From positions 19,780 through 83,779 of the forward strand of contig JAYTGN010000057.1 in the NCBI GenBank assembly GCA_043733485.1: a stretch of 64,000 nucleotides of DNA. Reading direction: 5' to 3'. The DNA comes from Urbifossiella sp043733485 (GTDB lineage Bacteria; Planctomycetota; Planctomycetia; Gemmatales; Gemmataceae). How positions within the stretch are numbered: the stretch's first letter is position 1; every line of letters starts with the position of its first letter. The notes beneath the pieces were generated by a model. The model did no database searches and had not been told where the DNA came from. It saw only the letters and a list, made by a program, of their open reading frames with translations. This document shows positions 8,166 to 16,791 of this stretch, piece after piece. Both the position numbers and the translations under genes were made by a program.

Positions 8166-9989
8166 ATGCCGCGCATCCTTCAGCTTCCTCCCGGCGTCGT
8201 TGCGAAGATCGCCGCCGGCGAGGTCATCGAGCGGCCCGCGTCCGTCGTTAAAGAGCTCCTCGAAAACTCCGTGGACGCGGGCAGCACCCGCATCGACATC
8301 GAGCTCGAAGCCGGCGGCACCGAACTCATCCGCATCGTCGACGACGGCTGCGGCATCGTCCCCGAAGACCTGCACCTCGCCTTCGCCTCGCACGCCACCA
8401 GCAAGTTAAAAAACGCGGACGACCTCTTCCGCATCGGCACCCTGGGCTTCCGCGGCGAAGCGCTTTCATCCATCGCTGGCATTGCGAAAGTGACGCTGCA
8501 ATCGCGACCGCACGATCTCGATGCCGGGGCCGAGATTCGCATCGACGATGGCGAACTGTCGCCCGTTCGGCCTTGGAATGGGTCGCCCGGCACGCGGCTC
8601 GAAGTGCGGCACCTCTTCTACAACGTGCCCGTTCGCAAGAAGTTCCTCAAGAGCCAAGCCACCGAGTTCGGGCACGTTTGCGAAACCGTCACCCGGCTAG
8701 CGCTGGCCAACCCGCACCTGCACCTCGTCCTGCGGCACAACGGCAAGCTCGTTTATGAAATCCCGGCTACCGCGAGCCTGCTCGATCGCATTGCGCTCTT
8801 CTTCACCAAGAACGTTCGCGACTCGCTTTATGAAATCGACTCCGGCCCCGGCCCGCTGCGACTCACCGGCTTCATCGCGGACCCGAAGTGCGATCGCGGT
8901 AACGCCAAGCTGCAATATCTGTTCGTGAACGGCCGGTGGTTCCGCGACCGGAGCTTGGCGTACTCGCTGCAAGATTCCTACCGCGGGTTGCTCATGACCG
9001 GCCGCTACGCCATCGGCTTTCTCTTCCTGACCGTGCCGCCGGACCAAGTGGATGTGAACGTTCACCCGACCAAATCCGAGGTGCGATTTCAGGAGAACTC
9101 ACTGATCTATTCGCTGGTGCGGGCGACGGTGAAAGGGCGACTGCTGCGCGAGAACTTGATCCCGACGCTGACGATGCCGTTGGGTCAGGAAGTCGGCGAG
9201 CGAAGCTCGGAACCCGAAGAGTTGCGAGGGTTCACGCTCTCGCCTTCGCCGCCAGTTCAGGAGCGATTGCCCTTCGAGAATCTGCGGCTTCCGGAGCCTC
9301 CGTTCGCGCTTTCGCCTCCGCCTCCGGTTCAAGCGCGATTGCCGTTTGCGCCGCCGGTGGAACCCGAGCCCGTGCTGCCGCCCGAAGCTCCGATTCGCCC
9401 CCTCGCCCAAGAGCCCGATCCGAGTACCGCGATTCAGCTTCACGACTCGTACCTGGTTCTCGAAACCCGCGACGGCATGCTCGTGATCGATCAGCATGCC
9501 TTGCACGAACGCATCCTCTTCGAGCAACTTCGGAGGCGGGTGCGGGATGGGAAGTTGGAAGTGCAGCGGTTGCTGATTCCCGAGCCGATCGAGTTGCCGG
9601 CGGAGCAGGCGGCCCTCGTGCTCGAAGCTGCGGATGCGCTTCAACAACTCGGGCTCGAAGTCTCGGACTTCGGAGGCAACACGGTGCTGCTGTCGAGCTA
9701 CCCGACGCTCCTGGGTCGTCGGGCCCCGCACGAGATCTTCCAGGGCGTCGTCGATTTTTTGCTGTCGAAGGAGAGACCGCCGACGCGAGAAGCTCTGCTG
9801 CACAACCTGACCGCGACGATGGCGTGCAAGGCCGCCGTGAAGGCCGGCGACCCACTCACGAAAGAAGAAATCGCGTACCTCTTGCACCTGCGGTCGATGG
9901 CGGAAGACTCGCACCACTGCCCGCACGGCCGGCCCACGTCCTTGCTCTTCAGCCGTACCGAACTCGACAAGCAGTTTCGCCGAACGTGA
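8166..9989 (+). CDS. mutL: DNA mismatch repair protein MutL
   Basis: The 607-residue protein has the GHKL ATPase N-terminus (IAAGEVIERPASVVKELLENSVDAG split over residues 15-40, VDDGCGI, GFRGEAL). A proline-rich linker follows (about 345-420). The C-terminal domain has the endonuclease motif DQHALHERILFE (from D442), ACK (C554) and CPHGRP (C585). These residues indicate a nicking MutL of the MutH-independent type. It follows the anti-sigma gene by 4 bp, which suggests co-transcription. Confidence 0.96.
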   Translation: MPRILQLPPGVVAKIAAGEVIERPASVVKELLENSVDAGSTRIDIELEAGGTELIRIVDDGCGIVPEDLHLAFASHATSKLKNADDLFRIGTLGFRGEALSSIAGIAKVTLQSRPHDLDAGAEIRIDDGELSPVRPWNGSPGTRLEVRHLFYNVPVRKKFLKSQATEFGHVCETVTRLALANPHLHLVLRHNGKLVYEIPATASLLDRIALFFTKNVRDSLYEIDSGPGPLRLTGFIADPKCDRGNAKLQYLFVNGRWFRDRSLAYSLQDSYRGLLMTGRYAIGFLFLTVPPDQVDVNVHPTKSEVRFQENSLIYSLVRATVKGRLLRENLIPTLTMPLGQEVGERSSEPEELRGFTLSPSPPVQERLPFENLRLPEPPFALSPPPPVQARLPFAPPVEPEPVLPPEAPIRPLAQEPDPSTAIQLHDSYLVLETRDGMLVIDQHALHERILFEQLRRRVRDGKLEVQRLLIPEPIELPAEQAALVLEAADALQQLGLEVSDFGGNTVLLSSYPTLLGRRAPHEIFQGVVDFLLSKERPPTREALLHNLTATMACKAAVKAGDPLTKEEIAYLLHLRSMAEDSHHCPHGRPTSLLFSRTELDKQFRRT

Positions 9990-9992
9990 GAA

Positions 9993-10661
9993 TCACCTCG
10001 CCTCCGGCGTCGTGCCGAGGACCACGTTGAACGTCGCCGCCAACTCGCCGATCTTCGAGCCCTTGATCTTCGCGAAGTCGATGGTCACCGAGTCGCGCTG
10101 TTTCTCGTCCTTCACGGCCTTCCAGACGAAGTCCTTCTCGTTGCCGGGGAAGCCCTTGATGTAGCACTGCGTGCAGAGCAGTTCCTTCTTGCCGAGCTTC
10201 ACCTTCACGTGAATGTGCGGGGCCGGCCGCTGCGGGTAGAGTACCGGCTTGATCGTGCGGAAGTAGTATTCGCCGGTCGACCCGGTGAGGAAGCGGCCGA
10301 AGCCCTGGAAGTTCTTGTCCTGCTTGTCCTGCTTGTCGCCGCTATCCGCCGTGTGGAGGTAGACGCCCTTGGCGTCGCACTGCCAGATTTCGACGAGCGC
10401 GTTCTTGACCGGGTTCCCCTTCGCATCCAGGATCGTGCCGGTGAGGTGCGTGATCTCGCCGACGGCCGGCGTGATGCCTTCGTTGATCACGATCAGGTCG
10501 TTGTCGGTGTCGAGCGGCAGCTTGTTCGGGTAGAACGGCCCCTCGGTCTGGGCCGGCGTTTTGGTGAGGTCGTCGAGCAGGTTGGCGAACGCCCCACGTA
10601 CCGTGAAGAGCGGCAGTGCCGCCGACGCGAGGAACAGCCGGCGACTCGAAACGTGAATCAT
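9993..10661 (-). CDS. Secreted intradiol ring-cleavage dioxygenase family protein
   Basis: The start chosen is ATG 10659-10661, giving 222 residues with a twin-arginine-like leader (SRRLFLASAALPLFTVRGAFA). The catalytic beta-sandwich shows TEGPFYP, LTGTILDAKGNPVKNALVEIWQCDA and GEYYFRTIKPVLYP...PHIHVKV. The Tyr and His residues in the last block correspond to the Fe(III) ligands of protocatechuate/catechol dioxygenases. Export by Tat of a folded iron protein is plausible. The natural substrate is unknown. It is convergent with mutL, 3 bp apart. Confidence 0.88.
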   Translation of the reverse strand: MIHVSSRRLFLASAALPLFTVRGAFANLLDDLTKTPAQTEGPFYPNKLPLDTDNDLIVINEGITPAVGEITHLTGTILDAKGNPVKNALVEIWQCDAKGVYLHTADSGDKQDKQDKNFQGFGRFLTGSTGEYYFRTIKPVLYPQRPAPHIHVKVKLGKKELLCTQCYIKGFPGNEKDFVWKAVKDEKQRDSVTIDFAKIKGSKIGELAATFNVVLGTTPEAR

Positions 10662-10783
10662 GACGCGACTCCGCGAGTGGAACGGAAAGGCGATGGGTCG
10701 AGGGAAGTGTAGCCGGGTGCCGATGAGAAGTGAAGGAGAACGCCTTTGAAGGTATTGTGCATTTCTCAAAGCACATCTCGCGA

Positions 10784-11461
10784 CTACGGCACTATTCGCT
10801 TCGGCACCGCGCCCACCTTCGGACAAAGCGAATGCAGCGGGCACTCCTCGCAGCGAGGTTTGCGAGCGTCGCAGATTTGCCGCCCGTGCAAAATCAGTTC
10901 GTGGCTCGCGATGGTCCAGAGTGGCGGAGGTATCAACGCCATCAATTCGAGTTCGACTTTCTCGGGGTCGGTGTTCCGCGTGAACCCGAGCCGGCGAGCG
11001 AGCCTGCCGACGTGCGTATCGACCGTGATGCCCGGCGTGTCGAAGGCGTTGCCGAGCACGACGTTCGCGGTCTTGCGACCGACGCCGGGAAGCGCCACGA
11101 GTTCATCGAGCGTGCGGGGCACTTCGCCGCCGTGCTGCTCCACAATCGCGATGCAGCAGCCTTTGATGTTCTTCGCTTTGTTGTGGAAGAAGCCGGTGGT
11201 CCGGATCAAACCTTCGAGTTCGGGCAGATGCGAATTCGCGAAGTCGGTCGCGGTGGGGTACCGCGCGAAGAGTGCCGGCGTGACCAGGTTCACGCGCTTG
11301 TCGGTACACTGCGCCGAGAGGATCGTGGCCACGAGAAGTTGGAGCGGGTTCGCGTGAACGAGGGCGCACTCGGCGTTCGGATAGAGCCGAGCCAACTCCG
11401 CGAGAATGGGTGCGATACGCTGCTTCGCAGTCGGGAACTTAGGAACGGCTTTCTTCGGCAT
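10784..11461 (-). CDS. nth: Endonuclease III (DNA glycosylase/AP lyase)
   Basis: The 225-residue protein has the HhH-GPD motif LPGVGRKTANVV with catalytic K130, the essential Asp in VDTHVGR (D148), and the [4Fe-4S] cluster pattern C197-x6-C204-x2-C207-x5-C213. This is a complete base-excision repair enzyme that removes oxidised pyrimidines. It lies 13 bp downstream of an enoyl-CoA-hydratase-like gene on the same strand. Positions 10662-10783 contain no gene. Confidence 0.95.
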   Translation of the reverse strand: MPKKAVPKFPTAKQRIAPILAELARLYPNAECALVHANPLQLLVATILSAQCTDKRVNLVTPALFARYPTATDFANSHLPELEGLIRTTGFFHNKAKNIKGCCIAIVEQHGGEVPRTLDELVALPGVGRKTANVVLGNAFDTPGITVDTHVGRLARRLGFTRNTDPEKVELELMALIPPPLWTIASHELILHGRQICDARKPRCEECPLHSLCPKVGAVPKRIVP

Positions 11462-11474
11462 GACGATATGGTAG

Positions 11475-12353
11475 TCACGCGGAGACGAGTTCGAGCGCGG
11501 GAATCGTGCCGCCGACTTCGCGCTTGCCCTCGTCTAACTTGAGGCGCTCGCGAGCCTGCTCGGCTTCTAACGGCGTGAGGAACCCGCGGGCGAGTGCCCG
11601 TGCGATTCCGGAAAGGCTCTCGACGTGGATCGTTTCGCAATGCTCCAACGAGTCGCGAAGTCGGAAGTGGCTCTGGGCGAAGGCCTGCCGCTCGTTGGCC
11701 AGACCGCTCAGTTCGCGAGAACGCCTCGGACTCGCGGCACCCCGTTCGAGTTCGTCCAGGAAGGTCCGCAGTTCGATCTTGGCTCGCCGTTCGCAAAACG
11801 CGCGATCGACGAATCCCAGCTTCCGCGCTTCTCGACCCGAGAAGGTGCGGCCCGATTCGAGTACGGTTTTGGCGAGCCGATGGCCCAGACGTTCACGCAG
11901 CCGAGGCCCGCCTCCGAAGCACGTCGGCACGCGATCCGGGAATCCCAGATGCGTCGCGATCGTGGTACAACACAGCCGATAATCGCAAGCGAGAGCCAAT
12001 TCCAGACCGGCCCCGAGGCACGGGCCCTCGAGGTATGCTACGGTGGTGGCGCGGAGCGATCCGAGCCGCGCGAAGACGCTTTGCCCGAGCCATGAGAACG
12101 CGGCGCGATCCGCGCCAGTCGCGAGGCTTGCGAGTGCCTCCGAACGAATGCCCGCACAAAAGCCGGCGGGCTTGCCACTGCGAATCACGACGATGTCGAC
12201 GAAGACGTTTCGCTCGATGGCCGCCAGCGCCGCATCGAGTTCCCGCAGCCGTGCGGCATCGAGCGCATTCACGGGCGATCCCGGGAACCCCAGCCAGAGC
12301 GTGGCGGTGCCGAACTCGAAGGCAACGCGCACGTTTGCGGACTCGAAAAGCAT
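11475..12353 (-). CDS. Enoyl-CoA hydratase/isomerase (crotonase) family protein
   Basis: The 292-residue protein shows crotonase-fold blocks: PGSPVNALDAARLRELDAAL at the N-terminus, an oxyanion-hole segment around KPAGFCAGIR, and EGPCLGAGLELALACDYRL. The family stabilises thioester enolates; members hydrate, isomerise or hydrolyse acyl-CoAs. The C-terminal 80 residues diverge from standard enoyl-CoA hydratase. Catalytic Glu positions are not obviously conserved, so the reaction cannot be assigned. Confidence 0.82.
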   Translation of the reverse strand: MLFESANVRVAFEFGTATLWLGFPGSPVNALDAARLRELDAALAAIERNVFVDIVVIRSGKPAGFCAGIRSEALASLATGADRAAFSWLGQSVFARLGSLRATTVAYLEGPCLGAGLELALACDYRLCCTTIATHLGFPDRVPTCFGGGPRLRERLGHRLAKTVLESGRTFSGREARKLGFVDRAFCERRAKIELRTFLDELERGAASPRRSRELSGLANERQAFAQSHFRLRDSLEHCETIHVESLSGIARALARGFLTPLEAEQARERLKLDEGKREVGGTIPALELVSA

Positions 12354-12432
12354 GGAACAATGGTCGCGAATTGCCTCCGCACGGTCAACCCGAACCGTAA
12401 GCTACTCCACCAGACGCGGGAAAGGAGCCGGC

Positions 12433-12858
12433 ATGATTCCCATCGACGAACAGCTTGCGATTCCGGAGGAGGAGATCGAGTGGAGCTACGCGCGGTCCGG
12501 CGGGCCCGGCGGCCAAAACGTGAACAAAGTTTCTTCAAAAGCGGTGCTGCGCTGGAGGGCGGCCGTTACGGTGGTTCCGATCCCGCTCGCCGCCTGGGAA
12601 CGCATGAAAGCGCGGTTCCCCAGTCGCTTCACGACCGAAGGCGATCTGCTCCTCACGTCGCAGGCGTTCCGCGATCAGGAACGCAATCGACAAGCGTGCG
12701 AGGAGAAACTCGTCGAGATGATTCGCGCCGCACTCGTCGCGCCGACCGTGCGCAAGAAGACGAAAGTGAGCAAGGGTGCGAAGAAACGCCGCGTCGCGGA
12801 TAAGCGCAAGCAATCGGAAAAGAAACAAGGTCGGCGGGCGAGCGGCCACGACGACTGA
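12433..12858 (+). CDS. arfB: Peptidyl-tRNA hydrolase ArfB (ribosome rescue)
   Basis: ATG 12433 is preceded by AAAGGAG. The 141-residue protein has the release-factor-like GGQ motif in SGGPGGQNVNKVSSK (GGQ at 26-28), and its C-terminal tail is highly basic (KKTKVSKGAKKRRVADKRK...), as required for insertion into the empty mRNA channel. ArfB hydrolyses peptidyl-tRNA on stalled ribosomes. It is divergent from the crotonase gene. Confidence 0.93.
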   Translation: MIPIDEQLAIPEEEIEWSYARSGGPGGQNVNKVSSKAVLRWRAAVTVVPIPLAAWERMKARFPSRFTTEGDLLLTSQAFRDQERNRQACEEKLVEMIRAALVAPTVRKKTKVSKGAKKRRVADKRKQSEKKQGRRASGHDD

Positions 12859-12864
12859 CTTGCA

Positions 12865-14322
12865 TCAGCGCGGAGACTTCGGTGTGTGAACTCGCAACAG
12901 GCTCAGGATGGGCGACGTGGCCACGGTGGTGACGAGGGCCATTACGACCATCATGGCGAAGAGCTTGGGCGAAATGACGCCCATGTTCAGGCCGATGTCG
13001 AGGACGATGAGGCCCATGAGTCCGCGCGTGTTCATCATCGCGCCGAGGGCTGCGGCCGAACGCGCGTCTTTCCCAGCCATGCGAGCGGCCAGGAAGGTGC
13101 CGCCGAACTTCCCGAGCGTCGCCGCGACGATGATCGCGGCGCAGATGAGCCAGCTATCCCATCCCGAGACGAGCCCGATTTCCGTTCGCAATCCGGTGAG
13201 CGCGAAGAACGCGGGCAGAAGCAGCACGGTGACCACGTCCTTGAGTTTGTGGGTGAACTCGCGGGCGAGTCGCGAGTCGTGGGGGATCACTGCGCCGAGT
13301 AGGAACGCACCGAATACGGCATGCACGCCGATGGCCTCGGTGGCAAGCGCGGAGAGCAGCACTGCGACCAACGCGATGGGGATCGCAGCGGGCGGAAGCG
13401 CCGCTTGCGTCTTCGCGCTGTCCATCCACCGACAGACCCTTCCCACGAACGGCCGCACGACGAAGAACATTCCCAGGATGAAGGCGAGTGCCGCAAGCGC
13501 GACGAGGGCCGCTTCCCCAACTTGGGCCTGAGCCACGCCGACCACGAATGCGAGCAGGCACCACGCCGTGACGTCGTCCGCGGCGGCACACCCGAGCGCG
13601 ATCACACCGGTCTCGGTTTTATCGAGCCCGCGGTCGGCCAGGATTCGCGCGAGAACGGGGAACGCCGTCACGGAGAGCGCCACGCCCATGAACAGCGCGA
13701 AGCTCGTGAAGGGAACGCCCTGGTGCGATAGGATCGGATAAAGCCACAGAGCCAGCGCGGCCCCAAGAACGAACGGCGCGACGATGCTGGCGTGCGAGAT
13801 TGCCACGGTCGCATGGGCTTGGTGCCGGAGCTTTGCTCCGTTCAGTTCGAGCCCGACGAGGAACATGTAGAGCACGACACCGAGCTGGGCGATGGCCTTG
13901 AGTGCGGAGAGCACCTGACCCTTCGGATCGGCATCGACACTGGGAATGAGCCAATGCATGGCCTCCGGCGAGATCGCACCCAACAGCGATGGACCGAGCA
14001 GAATCCCGGCCACGACTTCACCGATCACCGGCGGCTGCCCGAAGAAACGAAACGCCCGACCGAGCAGAAAACCACTTCCCACCACGGCCGCGAGTGTGGC
14101 AAGCACGTGGGCCATGACATCGACCTGACCGGACTTCGGGGAAGCGACCGAGATGGCACCGGCTGGTGCTTCTGGCGCGAGGAGCGTTTCGCCGAAGTGC
14201 CGGATGAGGATGAACAGCCCCACGGCCGCTACGAGCATGAGGACATAGGCGACCGCAGCCGGCCAACTGGACCGGCAAACGGTTCGAACGGGCTCGGCTA
14301 CAGCGATGCTCATCGATCTCAC
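12865..14322 (-). CDS. Cation:proton antiporter, CPA2 (KefB/NhaS-like) membrane protein
   Basis: This 485-residue, very hydrophobic protein has about 12-13 membrane segments typical of the Na+/H+ exchanger fold. Recognisable parts are the GEVVAGILLGPSLLG block near residue 100, the unwound-helix region with VIALGCAAADDVTAW (double Asp expected at the ion site), and GMMNTRGLMGLIVLDIGLN-like sequence. There is no RCK/TrkA-N domain, so it is a short, ungated form. The start may be the second Met (14313). Confidence 0.9.
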   Translation of the reverse strand: MRSMSIAVAEPVRTVCRSSWPAAVAYVLMLVAAVGLFILIRHFGETLLAPEAPAGAISVASPKSGQVDVMAHVLATLAAVVGSGFLLGRAFRFFGQPPVIGEVVAGILLGPSLLGAISPEAMHWLIPSVDADPKGQVLSALKAIAQLGVVLYMFLVGLELNGAKLRHQAHATVAISHASIVAPFVLGAALALWLYPILSHQGVPFTSFALFMGVALSVTAFPVLARILADRGLDKTETGVIALGCAAADDVTAWCLLAFVVGVAQAQVGEAALVALAALAFILGMFFVVRPFVGRVCRWMDSAKTQAALPPAAIPIALVAVLLSALATEAIGVHAVFGAFLLGAVIPHDSRLAREFTHKLKDVVTVLLLPAFFALTGLRTEIGLVSGWDSWLICAAIIVAATLGKFGGTFLAARMAGKDARSAAALGAMMNTRGLMGLIVLDIGLNMGVISPKLFAMMVVMALVTTVATSPILSLLRVHTPKSPR

Positions 14323-14331
14323 AAACTATCA

Positions 14332-14760
14332 TTGGGAGGGCGAGGCCAGTCGTTTAAACGTCTTCCGATGGCATGCAACTGTGGTTCTAACAGCATGGAT
14401 TACAGTAAGCTCTGTCGCCGCGGATGCGGCGTCCGATAGTAGCCAGGGGTGGAGCGAAGCGGAACCCCTGGAACATTTCGTGAGACCCTTGAGCCCCGGA
14501 GGGGCGGCGGGTAGTTGCGATCGCCCCTCCGGGGCTCGATCGACAATCCGGTTATAATTGCCGTGTTCCAGGGGCTTCGTTCGCAAAGCCTCACTTCACC
14601 CCTGGCTACCATCGGACGCCGCATCCGCGGCGAAAAGCCGTGTTTCGCCTGCGGGGCAGAACTCTCGAAGACGTTTAAACGACTGGGGCGAGGTTCCTGC
14701 CGAGCTGCGGTCACGCCTTCCATGTCTAAACGGCTCGGCAGGAGCCTCGCCCTCCCATGT
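14332..14760 (+). repeat. Nested palindromic repeat block (element A copy 1)
   Basis: The 538-bp gap between the antiporter and the halogenase-like gene contains inverted repeats inside inverted repeats. The outer arms are TGGGAGGGCGAGG (from 14334) with CCTCGCCCTCCCA (to 14758). Next come CCAGTCGTTTAAACGTCTT (14345-14363) and its complement (14667-14685). The inner arms are the GCGGATGCGGCGTCC...CAGGGGTGGAGCGAAGCGGAACCCCTGG sequence (14416-14471) with its complement (about 14568-14633). The core is GAGCCCCGGAGGGGCG and its complement. No protein is encoded; 14761-14860 also lacks a gene. Confidence 0.8.
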
Positions 14761-14860
14761 GCCAAACTCCACTGGAGTACACCCACAGGGGGCGTTTCAA
14801 GGCAATCTTCTTTCGTTCTTTTCTGCTCTGTGCCTCTGTGTCTCTGTGGTTCAAGTTTCT

Positions 14861-16102
14861 TCAGACCGCCTGGTAGGCCGGGAGGTTCTGCTCCGCGCGA
14901 AGTTCATCCATCAGCGGCCAGAGTACGTCGACCTCGTCCTTAAACACGTCGCCGATCAGCACGTCGGTCACGAGACCCTTCAAGTGCGGATGCTTCTTCA
15001 CGAATCGGCCGAAACTCAGGCCGTCGTAGAACTCGCAGACGAGCCGGCGAATGCGGTCCATGCCCTGGAGGAAGGGCACTTCCCACGAGCGCAACTGAGC
15101 CTCGGACGTGTCGCCCTTAATGATCGCTTCGTCGATCGCATCAGCAGCCATGGAAGCCGAGGTCATGGCGAGCAAGAGGCCCGAGGAGTAGAGAGGATCG
15201 AGGAAGCCGAAGGCGTCGCCGACGAGGCACCAGCCGTCGCCGGCCACCTTCTTCGCGCGGTAGGTGTACTCCTTCTGAATGCGAAAAATGTCCGAGCGGG
15301 TCGCGTTGGCGATGAGCGGTTGCAGGCCCGGAGCCTTCGCCACTTCCTCGAAGTAGATCGCCTCGGGGTCCTTGTTGTCGCGGTCCTTGAGCAGGTAATT
15401 CGCATCGGCCACGACGCCGACGCTGATCACGTCGTCGTGCAGCGGGATGTACCAGAACCAGCCCTTCTTGCCTTCGGTCTGAATGACGAGCGTCGCGCCT
15501 TCATCGCGGCCCGTGTCGCGGCGAGCGCCCTTCCAATAAGTCCACAACGCAGCCTTCTTCAACTGCGGATCCCAGTCGCGCAACCCGAATCGATCGATGA
15601 TGAGCGCGCTCTGGCCGCTGGCGTCGATCACGACTTTCGCCCGCACTTCGCGTTCGGGGCCGTCCTCGGGCTTCACGCGAATGCCGACCGCACGAGTGCC
15701 TTCGAACAGCACCTCGATCACGCGGGCCCCTTCGCTCACCTTCACGCCGTTGTCGCGGGCATGATCGAGCGACAGCTTGTCGAACTCGCTGCGCCGCACC
15801 TGCCAGGTCTGGCTCGATTCGTGCGGCTTGTTGTCCTCGAAGTAGAACGGTTCGCTGAGCCGACCCTTCTGGTTGATGAACTGCACGCTGTGCTTCTTGA
15901 TGAAGTGGCTGCCTTTCATTTTGTTCAGCAGGCCGGTGCGCTCGAGCGCGAAGTACGTGTTGGGGATCATCGATTCGCCGATGTGGAATCGCGGGAAGTG
16001 TTCGCGCTCGAACAGTTCGACCGAGTAGCCCTTCTGGGCGAGGATCGTGGCGACGGTGCTGCCCGAAGGGCCGCCGCCGATGACGATGATGTCGGGATTC
16101 AC
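14861..16102 (-). CDS. Flavin-dependent halogenase-like FAD oxidoreductase
   Basis: The 413-residue protein begins with a Rossmann FAD site (IIVIGGGPSGS, residues 5-15). It carries GWFWYIP at 214-220, which fits the WxWxIP signature of flavin-dependent halogenases, and a second FAD contact GDAFGFLDPLYSSG near 288. These enzymes use FADH2 and O2 to make HOCl/HOBr for halogenating aromatic substrates. Related non-halogenating monooxygenases exist, so the chemistry is unproven. The upstream MarR gene and the divergent acyltransferase suggest a small metabolite locus. GGGAGAT precedes the start. Confidence 0.8.
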   Translation of the reverse strand: MNPDIIVIGGGPSGSTVATILAQKGYSVELFEREHFPRFHIGESMIPNTYFALERTGLLNKMKGSHFIKKHSVQFINQKGRLSEPFYFEDNKPHESSQTWQVRRSEFDKLSLDHARDNGVKVSEGARVIEVLFEGTRAVGIRVKPEDGPEREVRAKVVIDASGQSALIIDRFGLRDWDPQLKKAALWTYWKGARRDTGRDEGATLVIQTEGKKGWFWYIPLHDDVISVGVVADANYLLKDRDNKDPEAIYFEEVAKAPGLQPLIANATRSDIFRIQKEYTYRAKKVAGDGWCLVGDAFGFLDPLYSSGLLLAMTSASMAADAIDEAIIKGDTSEAQLRSWEVPFLQGMDRIRRLVCEFYDGLSFGRFVKKHPHLKGLVTDVLIGDVFKDEVDVLWPLMDELRAEQNLPAYQAV

Positions 16103-16116
16103 ATCGATCTCCCATT

Positions 16117-16166
16117 TAGCCCGCCGTTCACGGCGGGTCTCGAATCCCGCCGTAAACGGCGGGCTA
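16117..16166 (+). repeat. Palindromic repeat (CCCGCCG family)
   Basis: TAGCCCGCCGTTCACGGCGGG (left, 16117-16137) pairs with CCCGCCGTAAACGGCGGGCTA (16146-16166). Each arm is itself a hairpin. It fills the 66-bp space between marR and the halogenase-like gene and may act as a terminator or mRNA processing site. Confidence 0.75.
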
Positions 16167-16168
16167 TA

Positions 16169-16660
16169 TCAGCGCCACACACTTTCATCCGTTTCGTGCG
16201 GCGCTCGGGCCGCCTTCAACAGTGCAATCAATTTCACGAGATCCGTCGCCGGCACGTGCCCGAGTTGCTTCGCATGGCAGGCACGCAACGGCCCGGCAAT
16301 TTCGTCGATGAGTGAAATACCGGCCTCGGTGATGGCCACCAGCACGGATCGGCGATTCTCCGGCGGGCGCGTCCGCGTGATCAGGCGACGCTCTTCCAAC
16401 TTGTCCACCAACCTCGTGATGTCCGGAGCCCGCGACACGAGACGCTCGGCGAGCACGAGCGTGGGAAGCGGCTCGGGATGCTCGGCCCGCAGCAACCGCA
16501 ACGCGTTGTACTGTTGCGCCGTGAGGTTGAACCTCGCGAAGAGTTCGTCTTCGAACATCCGCAGGCGATCGTAGGTTCGCCAGAGCGCGAGGTACGCCTC
16601 CTGCTGGGGCGAATCGAATCGCCGCGTCGCCTTCTGCGGTTTGGTCGGGGTCGCGGCCAT
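16169..16660 (-). CDS. MarR-family transcriptional regulator
   Basis: The chosen start is ATG 16658-16660, giving 163 residues. The winged-helix core is LTAQQYNALRLLRAEHPEPLPTLVLAERLVSRAPDITRLVDKLEERRLITRTRPPENRRSVLVAITEAG (about residues 45-112), with the wing RPPENRRSV. MarR proteins are dimeric repressors released by small phenolic ligands. The palindrome at 16681-16704 just upstream is a likely autoregulatory operator. A longer reading frame begins upstream of that palindrome, but it would bury the promoter. Confidence 0.9.
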   Translation of the reverse strand: MAATPTKPQKATRRFDSPQQEAYLALWRTYDRLRMFEDELFARFNLTAQQYNALRLLRAEHPEPLPTLVLAERLVSRAPDITRLVDKLEERRLITRTRPPENRRSVLVAITEAGISLIDEIAGPLRACHAKQLGHVPATDLVKLIALLKAARAPHETDESVWR

Positions 16661-16680
16661 GCGGGAATCATACTCCTCTC

Positions 16681-16704
16681 GACAATAGTTGTCCAGACAA
16701 TTGT
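16681..16704. promoter_or_regulatory. Putative MarR operator
   Basis: An imperfect inverted repeat with ACAAT/ATTGT ends around GTTGTCCAGACAA sits 20-45 bp upstream of the marR start. Its size and AT-rich arms fit MarR binding sites. It could control both marR and the divergent acyltransferase gene. Confidence 0.5.
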
Positions 16705-16791
16705 TTGGAAAGCTTCGCTCCGTTCCCACTCCTTGCTAAAGACCCATTGTGAAAATCGCCGATTGAGTTTAGGTTCTGCCCTGGAGAAGCC

